43,398 nucleotides of DNA, from assembly GCA_029213075.1 (NCBI GenBank), contig JARGPO010000009.1:1-43398 (forward strand). The letters run 5' to 3'. Below, piece after piece: positions 17,301 through 24,544 of the stretch. The translations under genes were made by a program, and so were the position numbers. Source of the stretch: Legionellaceae bacterium. GTDB lineage: Bacteria > Pseudomonadota > Gammaproteobacteria > Legionellales > Legionellaceae. The notes beneath the pieces are model-generated. The model ran no database searches, was not told the DNA's origin, and saw only the letters and a list, made by a program, of their open reading frames with translations. Every line of letters begins with the position of its first letter. Position 1 is the stretch's first letter.

Positions 17301-18590
17301 TCATTTTTGCATTACTAAGTTTAACTTCGAATTTCTACTTGAAATAATTTTTATACAGCTAATGGTGGTAATTGCTAACCCCAAAACGATCCATGATGGT
17401 GAAGAGGCTACACCTGTATTTTTAACTAGTATCAAAGATAAAAGTGGAGCCAATCCAGCTGATAAACTAGCGGCTGTCGAATACAAAACAGACAAAACCG
17501 TACACCGTAACTTAATTGGAAACATCTCAGCCAACATTACTGGCACAGTGGCATAATAAGCCCCAGCAGGTATAGCTATTAATGCTTGCGCAATCACCAA
17601 CTGATGGAAATTTCCATAAGAAAGAAGATAAAAAAATGGCTGCGATAAAATCAAGAATCCAAGGCTGGCTGCAATGACAATTTTTTCCCGATTAATTTTA
17701 TCAGATAGTCTACCAACTATTGGGAATACACATAAAAGAACAGCCAGTGAAATAATATTCGACCATATGATTTCATGACTGGTAAAACTACCATACAATC
17801 CAGCTTGTATAGGACCATAAATGTAAATCTGAAAAGTGGTAGTAACACCAAGACAACTCAATATAAAAACATATACGGCTTGCAATTTATTCGCTTTGAT
17901 ATACCGAAATGACTCAGTAAACAAGTTTCCAAATTTAGGTTTCGGCCTGTCAGAGTAGTACATAATGTATTCCATACTTTCAGGAATAAATAACCGAATG
18001 TATAGCCCAATCGATGAGCCTAATAAGGCAAATACAAATGGTATACGCCAGATTGCCCATTCAAATTCTGGATATTGCTGATTAAAATAAGTCACTACCA
18101 AAGCGACAAATGATGCAATCATTAAACCTGACATAGCTCCGAAAGATGCCCAACTGCCAGAGTAACCTTTACTTGAGTCTTCTGCATTTTCAACTAGATA
18201 GGCTGATGAATTAAGATATTCTGCACCGCATGAGAAGCTTTGAACAATTCTTAGGATTAATAATATAAATAAAGATGCAATACCAATTGAACTGTTTGCC
18301 GGCACAAATCCAATAAGCGTGGTTGATATACCCATTGATAAAATGGATGCGGCGAGGATGATTTTTCTACCATAAATATCCGACATCAAACCCATAACCA
18401 TAGCTCCAATTGGTCTTGCTAAATAACCAGTAAAGAAGGTTAGAAACACAAGCAATAAACCTTTTGATGCGTCACCAATTAGGTATTTGGCTAGATATAC
18501 AGATAATAATCCACAGATAGCCATATCAAAACTTTCTATAAAATTACCTAATGTTCCAGCTAGAAGGATTCTGGTTCGATGTTTAATCAT
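17301..18590 (-). CDS. MFS transporter, metabolite:H+ symporter (ProP-like) type
   Basis: 429 aa with twelve predicted membrane segments. It starts with GNFIESFDMAICGLLSVYLA, typical of the ProP/ShiA/KgtP branch of the major facilitator superfamily, and the loop 2-3 motif is GLMSDIYGRKIILA. The family imports osmolytes, organic acids or amino acids by proton symport; Legionellales carry many copies with unknown substrates. It is the last gene of the four-gene operon from 20176. Its ATG is two bases from the deformylase stop, so the two are translated together. The substrate cannot be read from sequence; export of a drug or peptide is a less likely alternative. Confidence 0.85.
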   Translation of the reverse strand: MIKHRTRILLAGTLGNFIESFDMAICGLLSVYLAKYLIGDASKGLLLVFLTFFTGYLARPIGAMVMGLMSDIYGRKIILAASILSMGISTTLIGFVPANSSIGIASLFILLILRIVQSFSCGAEYLNSSAYLVENAEDSSKGYSGSWASFGAMSGLMIASFVALVVTYFNQQYPEFEWAIWRIPFVFALLGSSIGLYIRLFIPESMEYIMYYSDRPKPKFGNLFTESFRYIKANKLQAVYVFILSCLGVTTTFQIYIYGPIQAGLYGSFTSHEIIWSNIISLAVLLCVFPIVGRLSDKINREKIVIAASLGFLILSQPFFYLLSYGNFHQLVIAQALIAIPAGAYYATVPVMLAEMFPIKLRCTVLSVLYSTAASLSAGLAPLLSLILVKNTGVASSPSWIVLGLAITTISCIKIISSRNSKLNLVMQK

Positions 18591-18592
18591 AA

Positions 18593-19111
18593 CTATGCCT
18601 TATTTTGTAATTCTGACATGGTAGTTAAAGTTTCTTTATCTAACACATGATCAAAAAATAAATGTCCTTTTAAATGGTCTATTTCATGTTGCAAGATCCT
18701 TGCTTCTAGTCCTGAAGCCTTTTTTATAATTTGATTGCCATCAATATCAAAGCCTGAATATTCAATTTCCATAGCTCTTGGCACTTGTCCCATCATCTCA
18801 CCGCAGTTTAAGCAACCTTCATAATCTGTTTGAACTTCATTAGACAGTATTTTTAACGATGGATTAATCAAAGCGATATCAGGGATTCTGATTTCTGGCT
18901 TTCTTCGCTTGGTATAATCAGTTCCAAAAACAATAACTTGTTTACTGATACCTATTTGTGGAGCTGCTACGCCGACTGCTCCCTTATCAGCCATAATAGC
19001 AATCATGTCCTGCACCAACTCTTTTAACCAGCTGCTACCAAACTCAGATTGAGCAACAGGCTCTGCGTTTTGTCTTAATATTGGATCATCTTTCTGTAAT
19101 ATGGTTCTCAT
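18593..19111 (-). CDS. def: Peptide deformylase, accessory copy on the island
   Basis: 172 aa. Removes the formyl group from the N-terminal Met of new proteins; metal-dependent. Motif 1 is AVGVAAPQIG (Gln52), motif 2 EGCLNCG (metal ligand Cys100), motif 3 QHEIDH (His142, catalytic Glu143, His146), so all catalytic and metal residues are present. Deviations are Ala in place of the first Gly of motif 1 and Asn in place of Ser after EGCL. The housekeeping def normally sits beside fmt; here it sits between a PAS-like protein and a transporter on a probable ICE, so it is likely a second copy. ATG with AGGTGA upstream; overlaps the previous gene by 26 bp. Confidence 0.9.
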   Translation of the reverse strand: MRTILQKDDPILRQNAEPVAQSEFGSSWLKELVQDMIAIMADKGAVGVAAPQIGISKQVIVFGTDYTKRRKPEIRIPDIALINPSLKILSNEVQTDYEGCLNCGEMMGQVPRAMEIEYSGFDIDGNQIIKKASGLEARILQHEIDHLKGHLFFDHVLDKETLTTMSELQNKA

Positions 19112-19670
19112 AATTCACCTGATTGTTAATGATTAATTCTAAATTGGGTTTTTGATGTCTATTAGGTAGCTCTATAGACTGCATTATTTCTCTTAAGCAA
19201 TATTTACCCATGGCTACTAACTTTCTTTGTTGGTTTTTTATTTGCTGTTGAAAAAATGGATTATCGGATTTAAACCCAAATGAAAAGACTACTCTATATT
19301 CTTCAAAGTCTGATGGTATAGATATGCCTTTTTCAAAACCTTGATTAGCCTGCTTGTAACGATATAAAATTTTGGCATAATCTGAATGATACAAATCAAA
19401 CCAACTACTCATTTCATCTTTATAAATAAACTCAGGCTGAAAACACCCATCAAATTGCCAGAGCTCTTTCTCTATCAAATTTTGTTCGATTGAAGGATTG
19501 GAAGATAAAAAAAATAGCCGACCACCTTTATCAATCAATGCTATTGATAAGTAATCCGTTTCTACCTGTCCTAAAACATTCGAAAAAATATAGCGTAATG
19601 TCTGATAATCCTTAAACAGAGCATCTTTTGCTAAAGGGTGAAGCGTTATTGTTACAGCTGAAACATCCAT
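19086..19670 (-). CDS. Small PAS-like sensory protein without output domain
   Basis: 194 aa with no signal peptide and no membrane segment. The sequence YLSIALIDKGGRLFFLSSNP near residues 40-59, the aromatic-rich middle and FEEYRVVFSFGFKSDNPFF resemble the ligand-binding PAS/autoinducer-type domain found at the front of many LuxR-like regulators of Legionella. No helix-turn-helix follows. It lies between a separate HTH protein (14 bases upstream) and deformylase (26-base overlap), so the sensor and DNA-binding functions may be split between neighbours. The fold assignment is tentative. Confidence 0.5.
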   Translation of the reverse strand: MDVSAVTITLHPLAKDALFKDYQTLRYIFSNVLGQVETDYLSIALIDKGGRLFFLSSNPSIEQNLIEKELWQFDGCFQPEFIYKDEMSSWFDLYHSDYAKILYRYKQANQGFEKGISIPSDFEEYRVVFSFGFKSDNPFFQQQIKNQQRKLVAMGKYCLREIMQSIELPNRHQKPNLELIINNQVNYENHITER

Positions 19671-19684
19671 ATAAAATCAACTTT

Positions 19685-20176
19685 TTAAATTACATGATTT
19701 TGCTTATTACGTGTTTCCTCATAAGAAGAAATAGAGCCTATAGCCAAGTCAACGATTTTCAACAAATTATCCTTCGAAGTATCAATAGATCGCACCTCTT
19801 TGATCAATCCTAACACAAAGTCGGCATAATCGTCATTATTACCGTAGTCATTTCTATACAAATGATGGCTTTCTCTTAAAATATAATGCAGTAATGCTTC
19901 ATCTATTTGATACTTAGATGGTGCTGGATGACCTTCATCACCAAATAGCAACCAACCTGGATTCACTTGCAGATGCCCAGCAACTTTTTTTACTTTGTCA
20001 TAATCTGGAAGAGCATCACCTCGAATATAACGTCGGCAGATTTGCTCTGATGCACCGGTAAATTCAGCAAGTGTTCGAATACATATACCATTAGGTGAGC
20101 GGGAAGCAATATAACCTTTCGTTTTTAAAGTGTTAATCAAACGATTCGCAAATGATTGGTAAGGTCCTGTCGCCAT
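19685..20176 (-). CDS. XRE/Cro-CI-type HTH transcriptional regulator
   Basis: 163 aa. The N-terminal half contains a lambda-repressor-like helix-turn-helix around residues 30-75 (TLAEFTGASEQICRRYIRGD, then DKVKKVAGHLQVNPGWLLFG), a common form in phage and ICE repressors. The C-terminal half is helical and acidic, without a peptidase domain, so there is no sign of RecA-dependent cleavage. It is the first gene of the minus-strand cargo operon and stands back to back with the small ORF and AlpA-type gene to the right. Repeats in the shared upstream region may be its operators. Confidence 0.8.
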   Translation of the reverse strand: MATGPYQSFANRLINTLKTKGYIASRSPNGICIRTLAEFTGASEQICRRYIRGDALPDYDKVKKVAGHLQVNPGWLLFGDEGHPAPSKYQIDEALLHYILRESHHLYRNDYGNNDDYADFVLGLIKEVRSIDTSKDNLLKIVDLAIGSISSYEETRNKQNHVI

Positions 20177-20239
20177 AAATCCATCCTTTAGAATTAATTT
20201 TTAAAAAATTTAACATATAAATCGATATCATTCAACATC

Positions 20240-20300
20240 ATATCGTATATTAATTAAAATAACTTTAAATGACCTATTGAAATTATTATTAATATCGTAT
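20240..20300. promoter_or_regulatory. Paired ATATCGTAT repeats, possible operators
   Basis: The 9-mer ATATCGTAT occurs at 20240-20248 and 20292-20300, both followed by TTAA-like sequence and 52 bp apart (about five helical turns). They lie in the 203-bp, AT-rich region between the HTH regulator (left, minus) and the 32-aa ORF (right, plus), where a repressor controlling both directions would bind. I see no other structure in 20177-20379. Confidence 0.35.
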
Positions 20301-20379
20301 TAACATTACTTTCGCCTTTTGATATTCAATGAGCTCAAATGAGCAGCCAACCGGACTTGATTTACAGGAGTAAATTTAC

Positions 20380-20478
20380 ATGAGCAAAATATATTCAATC
20401 AATTTGTTACGACAATATTATGCCCAAAGCAAACGACACTCAGCGTCAATTGCTGAGGCTAGATTCAATAATTATTGA
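20380..20478 (+). CDS. Small 32-aa ORF upstream of the AlpA-type gene
   Basis: ATG at 20380 with AGGAG about ten bases upstream; TGA at 20476-20478. The 32-residue product starts MSKIYSINLLRQYYAQSK and is basic, with no membrane segment. It lies 68 bases before the AlpA-type gene, facing away from the HTH regulator. The good ribosome-binding site and the position speak for a real gene; there is no family match. It could also be a leader peptide. Confidence 0.4.
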   Translation: MSKIYSINLLRQYYAQSKRHSASIAEARFNNY

Positions 20479-20546
20479 ACTTAAAGAAACCTCTCTAAAA
20501 ACAGATATCTAAATAAAAAATAAAACAGCGAAAAGGAAATTCAATT

Positions 20547-20747
20547 ATGCAAAATACAAATATAATCCAGCAACAAATATTATTTATCACAGATCTGGAA
20601 AAGATTATCGGCCGCAACCGATTAACACTTCGGCGTTGGTGGATGAGTGGCAAATTCCCAATCCCAATAAAACTAAACGGCACTACTTTAGCGTGGCATA
20701 CTAAGACTATCAATGAGTGGATTAATCAAAATATTAATATTAATTAA
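20547..20747 (+). CDS. AlpA-family HTH regulator/excisionase-type protein
   Basis: 66 aa. ITDLEKIIGRNRLTLRRWWM and KLNGTTLAWHTKTINEWI follow the AlpA/MerR-like small winged-helix pattern (Pfam phage_AlpA). Such proteins activate integrase genes or act as recombination directionality factors in prophages and ICEs. AGGA lies nine bases before the ATG. Position 3.6 kb from a tRNA gene that has its 3' end towards it agrees with an island boundary. No integrase is present here, so it may act on one at the other end. Confidence 0.8.
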   Translation: MQNTNIIQQQILFITDLEKIIGRNRLTLRRWWMSGKFPIPIKLNGTTLAWHTKTINEWINQNININ

Positions 20748-20761
20748 GTGAGTTCAAAAAC

Positions 20762-21331
20762 ATGAAAATATATCTAAAACTAACTACATTAGTACTTAGT
20801 AGCGTGGCCATATCAGCATTTGCACAGCAGATTTCATCAACTTATCGAGAGCCTACTTGTTTGACTGATCCAAAATTACAGGAGGCTAGATCAAAAGAGT
20901 TAAAAAAACTATTTGATGCTGATGTTAAGGATCGAGAAAATTGGGAAACATTGTCCATTACACAATTAGAAGAAATAAGAGTTCATGATAATAAAAGACG
21001 TATTAGAGTAGGAGCAATATTTGCAGAAGGATGTTTTAAATCATCCGATGACTACTCTAGAGCCGCATTAATTTTTCAACACGGTGAAGTACCAGATCAT
21101 TATTATCAAGCATTTATATGGGCAAATATAGCCGTTGATTTAGGCGATGATACACAACGGCCTATGGTCGCATTAACGATTGATCGTTATTTAGTAAGTA
21201 TTGGCAAAAAACAACTTTTTGGCAGCCAATCCTTAGCCTCCGCAGCAACCAATTGGTGCTATTGCATGCAAACAGTGGAGGAATCATTTCCTGACTCAAT
21301 AAGACTATCTTACTTACAGGACTTACGATAA
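20762..21331 (+). pseudogene. DUF6624-like secreted protein, 5' part (split by transposon)
   Basis: Codons 1-185 are native, and the last four residues and the stop codon come from the transposon end. Signal peptide MKIYLKLTTLVLSSVAISAFA, then Asp/Arg-rich sequence with GEVPDHYYQAFIWANIAVDL and ALTIDRYLVSIGKKQLFGSQ, the pattern of DUF6624-type proteins (QH...DR...G-Q-x-x-GSQ). Native sequence stops after Leu185 (21314-21316). It continues at 23995 in the same frame when the insertion and one ACTTA copy are removed, giving an ancestral protein of 227 aa. The truncated protein may still be made and secreted, lacking 42 residues. The function of the family is not known to me. Confidence 0.85.
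21312..21316. repeat. Left target-site duplication ACTTA
   Basis: ACTTA directly before the transposon end at 21317. The identical ACTTA at 23990-23994 follows the other end. These are the only direct repeats that fit both outer ends, and they are in register with the interrupted gene. Confidence 0.85.
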
Positions 21332-21438
21332 ACTCGATCTCAGCGTTGAATTTAATTTTTAATTCAGTCATTTAGTATATCTAAACTCCTTCATTAAAAA
21401 TTAAATTCGCCTTGACCTCCAGTTTATCGTAAGTCCTG
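21317..21438. repeat. MITE-like 122-bp element, left end of the composite transposon
   Basis: The 18-bp left end CAGGACTTACGATAAACT (21317-21334) is exactly repeated in inverse at 21421-21438. Inner bases also pair (TTGAATTTAATTTTTAA with the complement of TTAAAAATTAAATTC), so most of the element folds into an imperfect hairpin. The outer 11 bases equal those of the IS at 22811. No coding capacity. It is probably mobilised by that transposase. Confidence 0.8.
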
Positions 21439-21814
21439 TGGATATTAGTTGGGCAATAAAATGTGATATCAGCCGTGAAATATGACGATATTTCATGGCA
21501 ACAGATTAGGTGGTGATGAATGACACACTATTTCCTTGTTTTGTGCCCGTGTTTTTAGTGATGCTTGGGAATCAATACTTCGGAAATTCGAGAAATAGGG
21601 CGTTTGTTTTTCCTATACACGAAAATTAAAATGTAAGGTCTTTGAAAATAAAATTGTCCCTGCCGAACAAACAAAAAAACAAAGGTTGATTTTTGAGCAA
21701 AAAAAATCCTGATCCCTAATTTTTTGGGAATTTAGGAGTTTTTAAATTACCTTTGTCTTATTGTGAGTAGATTCGCCTGCTCATCTAGCGGATCTACTCA
21801 TCTGATTAAATAAC
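21439..21814. other. Non-coding passenger DNA between MITE and CaaX-box gene
   Basis: No open frame with coding character in 376 bp. Poly-A/T runs and a weak hairpin near 21708-21742 (TCCT...CCC / GGG...AGGA followed by GTTTTT) could end transcription from the left. The next hairpin is listed separately. Confidence 0.4.
21764..21800. terminator. Hairpin after the CaaX-box gene
   Basis: Thirteen-base arms (21764-21776 and 21788-21800) with a single G-T type mismatch and an 11-base loop, 15 bases past the stop of the minus-strand gene. There is no clear U-run after it on the minus strand, so it may be an RNA-stabilising hairpin or a weak terminator. Confidence 0.4.
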
Positions 21815-22612
21815 TTACATAATTAGGCAAGGATCATCGTTTAATGATGTAGGAGTGCTTTGTGTGTTGTTGCCTTCTTGCTTAAAAAAGGAAACTTTAT
21901 GGACTCTACCAGTAAAAAAGTCTACGTCATTAGGTAAAATTGGCGCTGCTTTTTTATGATAATTCAACACACTCGTAGTTGCATCACCAGTAGATATGCA
22001 TATGTTTGCAAGCGAAGGGTTTTGGTCTTGCGATTTTTTTTCTTGGAAACGTCTGGCCTCATTAATATCAACATATTTTTCTGGATTATCATAAGGTCTT
22101 ATGGCATCGATTAATGGTGAGTGTGTCATTAAAGTGTGGCCTAAGAAATACCAACCCAATTCTTCTAGTACTAAAGTTTTATTTTCCGCTTTTACGTCTT
22201 GTTCTTTTAGAAAATTCTCTAATTCTATCCCGGATGTGAAAAGTCTCATTCTTGTAGATGTTGATTGAAAATCAATTTTTTCTAATATTCGTTCTGATTG
22301 TAATTTATTGTAAAACTTAAGAATCAAACTAAGATGACTGGTGTTTTGAATGATCATACTCCATTCTTTTGCAGAAAGCTTATCAATAATGAAACCCTTT
22401 AGATCGTTAGTTTGATTATCAGAGTTTTGCATGGAAGATAATATAATGTTTATACCATCTTCTTGTCGCATAAGCTCAACAAGCTTAGAGCTTGGAAACT
22501 CATTTAAAATGCTTTCTTGTCTGCAAGGCTCTAATTTAGTCATATTATCTGCAAAATTTTGTGCGGTTTTTGTTTGTGAAATGATTTCGCTATTTGTTAA
22601 TTCTGAAAACAT
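21815..22612 (-). CDS. Candidate secreted effector with C-terminal CaaX box (CLIM)
   Basis: 265 aa from ATG 22610-22612, chosen because GGGAG lies eight bases before it; an upstream in-frame ATG at 22627 lacks a site. Soluble, mostly helical, no signal peptide. I recognise no enzymatic domain. It ends SLNDDPCLIM: Cys262-Leu-Ile-Met fits the eukaryotic CaaX consensus, and a final Met favours farnesyltransferase. Several Legionella Dot/Icm effectors, such as AnkB, use a CaaX box so that host enzymes lipidate them and anchor them to host membranes. The polar Ser/Thr/Asn/Asp-rich tail before it also suits a Dot/Icm signal. It is the passenger gene of the composite transposon. Effector status is inference; the box itself is visible. 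Confidence 0.65.
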   Translation of the reverse strand: MFSELTNSEIISQTKTAQNFADNMTKLEPCRQESILNEFPSSKLVELMRQEDGINIILSSMQNSDNQTNDLKGFIIDKLSAKEWSMIIQNTSHLSLILKFYNKLQSERILEKIDFQSTSTRMRLFTSGIELENFLKEQDVKAENKTLVLEELGWYFLGHTLMTHSPLIDAIRPYDNPEKYVDINEARRFQEKKSQDQNPSLANICISTGDATTSVLNYHKKAAPILPNDVDFFTGRVHKVSFFKQEGNNTQSTPTSLNDDPCLIM

Positions 22613-22810
22613 AATTTTAACTCCCATGTGAACTGAGACGCCATTATATCATACCTCAAGAATTTATGCAAATCAAATAAACTTTACGCGCTTAATTTTA
22701 TCTACATGATTGATATTTATTACTTTTGTCAAAGTCAAAGAAAATTCCATAGTTACGGGAAAATTTTTTTGACTAATCCATAATATCCTCCTGTATATTT
22801 TTAGCTCTAT

Positions 22811-23989
22811 CAGGACTTACGAAAGACTCCGATCCATAGCTAAAAGATCAAACAAAAATAAGACATTTCTTACACATCTTATGTCGATTAGATCAAATCA
22901 ATTTATCGGCAAATGCATTATATTTGTGGCACTTAAATTTTAAGTTAAAGTGCTATGGGCCGTCCAAGAAAGCCATTTACAAGATTAGATTATTGCCAAT
23001 ATTTATTAAGTAGTCAGATAAATTATACGCTAACAAATTATGCAGATCATGTTTCAGATATAAGCCATGATTTGGTTAATCTATATTTAAAAAGAGAGCG
23101 TCTGACGGCTAGTGATGTGTGGTTAGAAGTAAAGTCAGACATTGTGTTTAGCGATAATGGTTATGTTGTGTTTGACGATACTGTTCTTGATAAAAGCCAT
23201 TCTCGACACATTGAATCAGTACGTTGGCAGTATAGTGGTAATGCACATGCAGTTATTCGAGGTATTGGCCTTGTAAATTGCATTTATGTTAATCCAGAAA
23301 CACAACAATTCTGGGTGATTGATTTTCGCATTTTTGATCCTGAAAAAGATGGAAAAGGCAAAGCAGACCATGTTAAAGATATGCTCAATAATATTATTTT
23401 CCACAAAAAAATTCCTTTTAAAACAGTTTTAATGGACACTTGGTATGCAACTAGCACTTTGATGTTGTTCATAAATGATCATAGTAAAATTTTTTATTGC
23501 CCAATGAGAAAAAATCGGTTAGCTAAGTCACCAATAACCGATGATAAATATAAGCCAATTCGAGACTTTGAGTGGAGTGATAGTGAATTAAGTCAAGGCA
23601 AATATATTAGATTAAAAGGTATGCCAGAGCATCTAAAGATGAAAATGTTTTCTGTTGCTGTTTCTCCAAATAGAACAGATTGTGTCGTTACTAATGATAC
23701 TTCCCAGCACTGTTCAGATGATACGAAGCAAATTTGTGCCATCCGATGGTATGTGGAGCAATTTCATAGGGAAGTAAAGCAACTCACTGGTATCGATAAA
23801 TGCCAATGTAGGAAACAAAGAATACAACGAAATCACATTGCTTGTGCAATACATGTCTGGGTGAATTTGAAAAAATTGGCATATAAAACTGCTCAGACAG
23901 TTTATCAAATCAAGAAAAATTTACTCAAAAATTACTTGGTTAATGAGTTAAAAAATCCATCTGTTGTTATGAGTTTTTCGTAAGTCCTG
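22811..23989 (+). mobile_element. IS4/IS701-type insertion sequence, complete
   Basis: About 1,179 bp. Left end TCAGGACTTACGAAAGACTC (from 22810) and right end (to 23990) form an inverted repeat with 1 mismatch in 20. It has a single transposase gene whose TAA stop is part of the right end. The ends share their outer bases with the MITE-like element at 21317. The IS seems intact and potentially active. Confidence 0.85.
22955..23983 (+). CDS. DDE transposase, IS4/IS701 superfamily
   Basis: 342 aa, begins MGRPRKPFTRLDYCQYLLSS. Catalytic residues: Asp74 or Asp75 (VVFDDTVLDK), Asp161 (VLMDTWYA) and Glu268 in IRWYVEQFHREVKQL, with Arg264 and Lys275 spaced as in the R(3)E(6)K signature of IS4-type enzymes. 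The usual Tyr three before the Arg is replaced by Cys261. Full length without frameshift. The stop lies in the right terminal repeat, as in many compact IS elements. The family name is by motif; the 5-bp duplication of the composite would have to be checked against known groups. Confidence 0.9.
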   Translation: MGRPRKPFTRLDYCQYLLSSQINYTLTNYADHVSDISHDLVNLYLKRERLTASDVWLEVKSDIVFSDNGYVVFDDTVLDKSHSRHIESVRWQYSGNAHAVIRGIGLVNCIYVNPETQQFWVIDFRIFDPEKDGKGKADHVKDMLNNIIFHKKIPFKTVLMDTWYATSTLMLFINDHSKIFYCPMRKNRLAKSPITDDKYKPIRDFEWSDSELSQGKYIRLKGMPEHLKMKMFSVAVSPNRTDCVVTNDTSQHCSDDTKQICAIRWYVEQFHREVKQLTGIDKCQCRKQRIQRNHIACAIHVWVNLKKLAYKTAQTVYQIKKNLLKNYLVNELKNPSVVMSFS

Positions 23990-23994
23990 ACTTA
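23990..23994. repeat. Right target-site duplication ACTTA
   Basis: Directly follows the IS right end and matches ACTTA at 21312-21316. Confidence 0.85.
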
Positions 23995-24123
23995 GATAAA
24001 ACATTAAATGATGAATATACATGGATATATTCATTAAACGCCGGAAAGAACGACTGTGTGCAACTTGATTGTCTTGATTTATTAAAACCTTCACCGAAAG
24101 GAACCGTACCTGGTTTTTGGTGA
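23995..24123 (+). pseudogene. DUF6624-like secreted protein, 3' part
   Basis: Open frame of 42 codons and TGA that begins DKTLNDEYTWIYSLN and ends LLKPSPKGTVPGFW. It has no start of its own and continues exactly in frame from codon 185 of the part at 20762. The C-terminal Pro-Gly-Phe-Trp ending fits a complete native terminus. It is separated from its 5' part by the composite transposon. Confidence 0.8.
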
Positions 24124-24215
24124 AAACAAAAACTATTTCAAATTATAGAACTCATATGACCCATGTTATTGTTAATCATAGATCCCATTAAATTGCATGG
24201 GGCGTAAAAATATAA

Positions 24216-24238
24216 AAGTGTAGCCAGAAGTGTAGCCA
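24216..24238. repeat. Tandem 11-mer AAGTGTAGCCA, possible integrase arm sites
   Basis: Two exact copies (24216-24226, 24228-24238) with a 12-bp period, 47 bases from the 3' end of tRNA-Pro. Short direct repeats near a tRNA end are typical of arm-type binding sites for tyrosine integrases. Otherwise 24124-24284 is non-coding. Confidence 0.4.
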
Positions 24239-24284
24239 AGAAATTTTATTTACGAAATATAATATTTAAAAACCTTGTAAACAC

Positions 24285-24363
<79 letters not shown>

Positions 24364-24544
24364 GTTGCAAATATAATGTTTATCTGTGCCTTTGACAATA
24401 TAAATATCAATTTTATTTTAATAAATTATATAAATAGCCGATTATTTACATTATATAGATTATCTGTGATTTGTTTTTGACTTAAAACTAAAATAAAAGT
24501 AAAGTTCATGTTTTTACTACTTTTTTATTGATTCTGAGGCTTAT

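Larger units (their letters stand above)
21317..23989. mobile_element. Composite transposon carrying an effector-like gene
   Basis: A 2,673-bp unit whose outer ends are inverted repeats (CAGGACTTACGATAAACT at 21317-21334; the IS right end closing with CGTAAGTCCTG at 23989). It is bounded by ACTTA on both sides. The left module is a 122-bp MITE-like element and the right a full IS with its transposase. Between them lie the 265-aa CaaX-box gene and non-coding DNA. The IS alone has no matching duplication (AGCTCTAT before it, ACTTAGAT after it), while the whole unit has one, so the pair appears to have moved as one. Excision restores the DUF6624-like reading frame. Confidence 0.85.

Noticed and set aside
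22811-23989. IS inserted independently of the MITE
   Set aside because: Its direct flanks share no duplication; the outer ends of the whole unit do (ACTTA).
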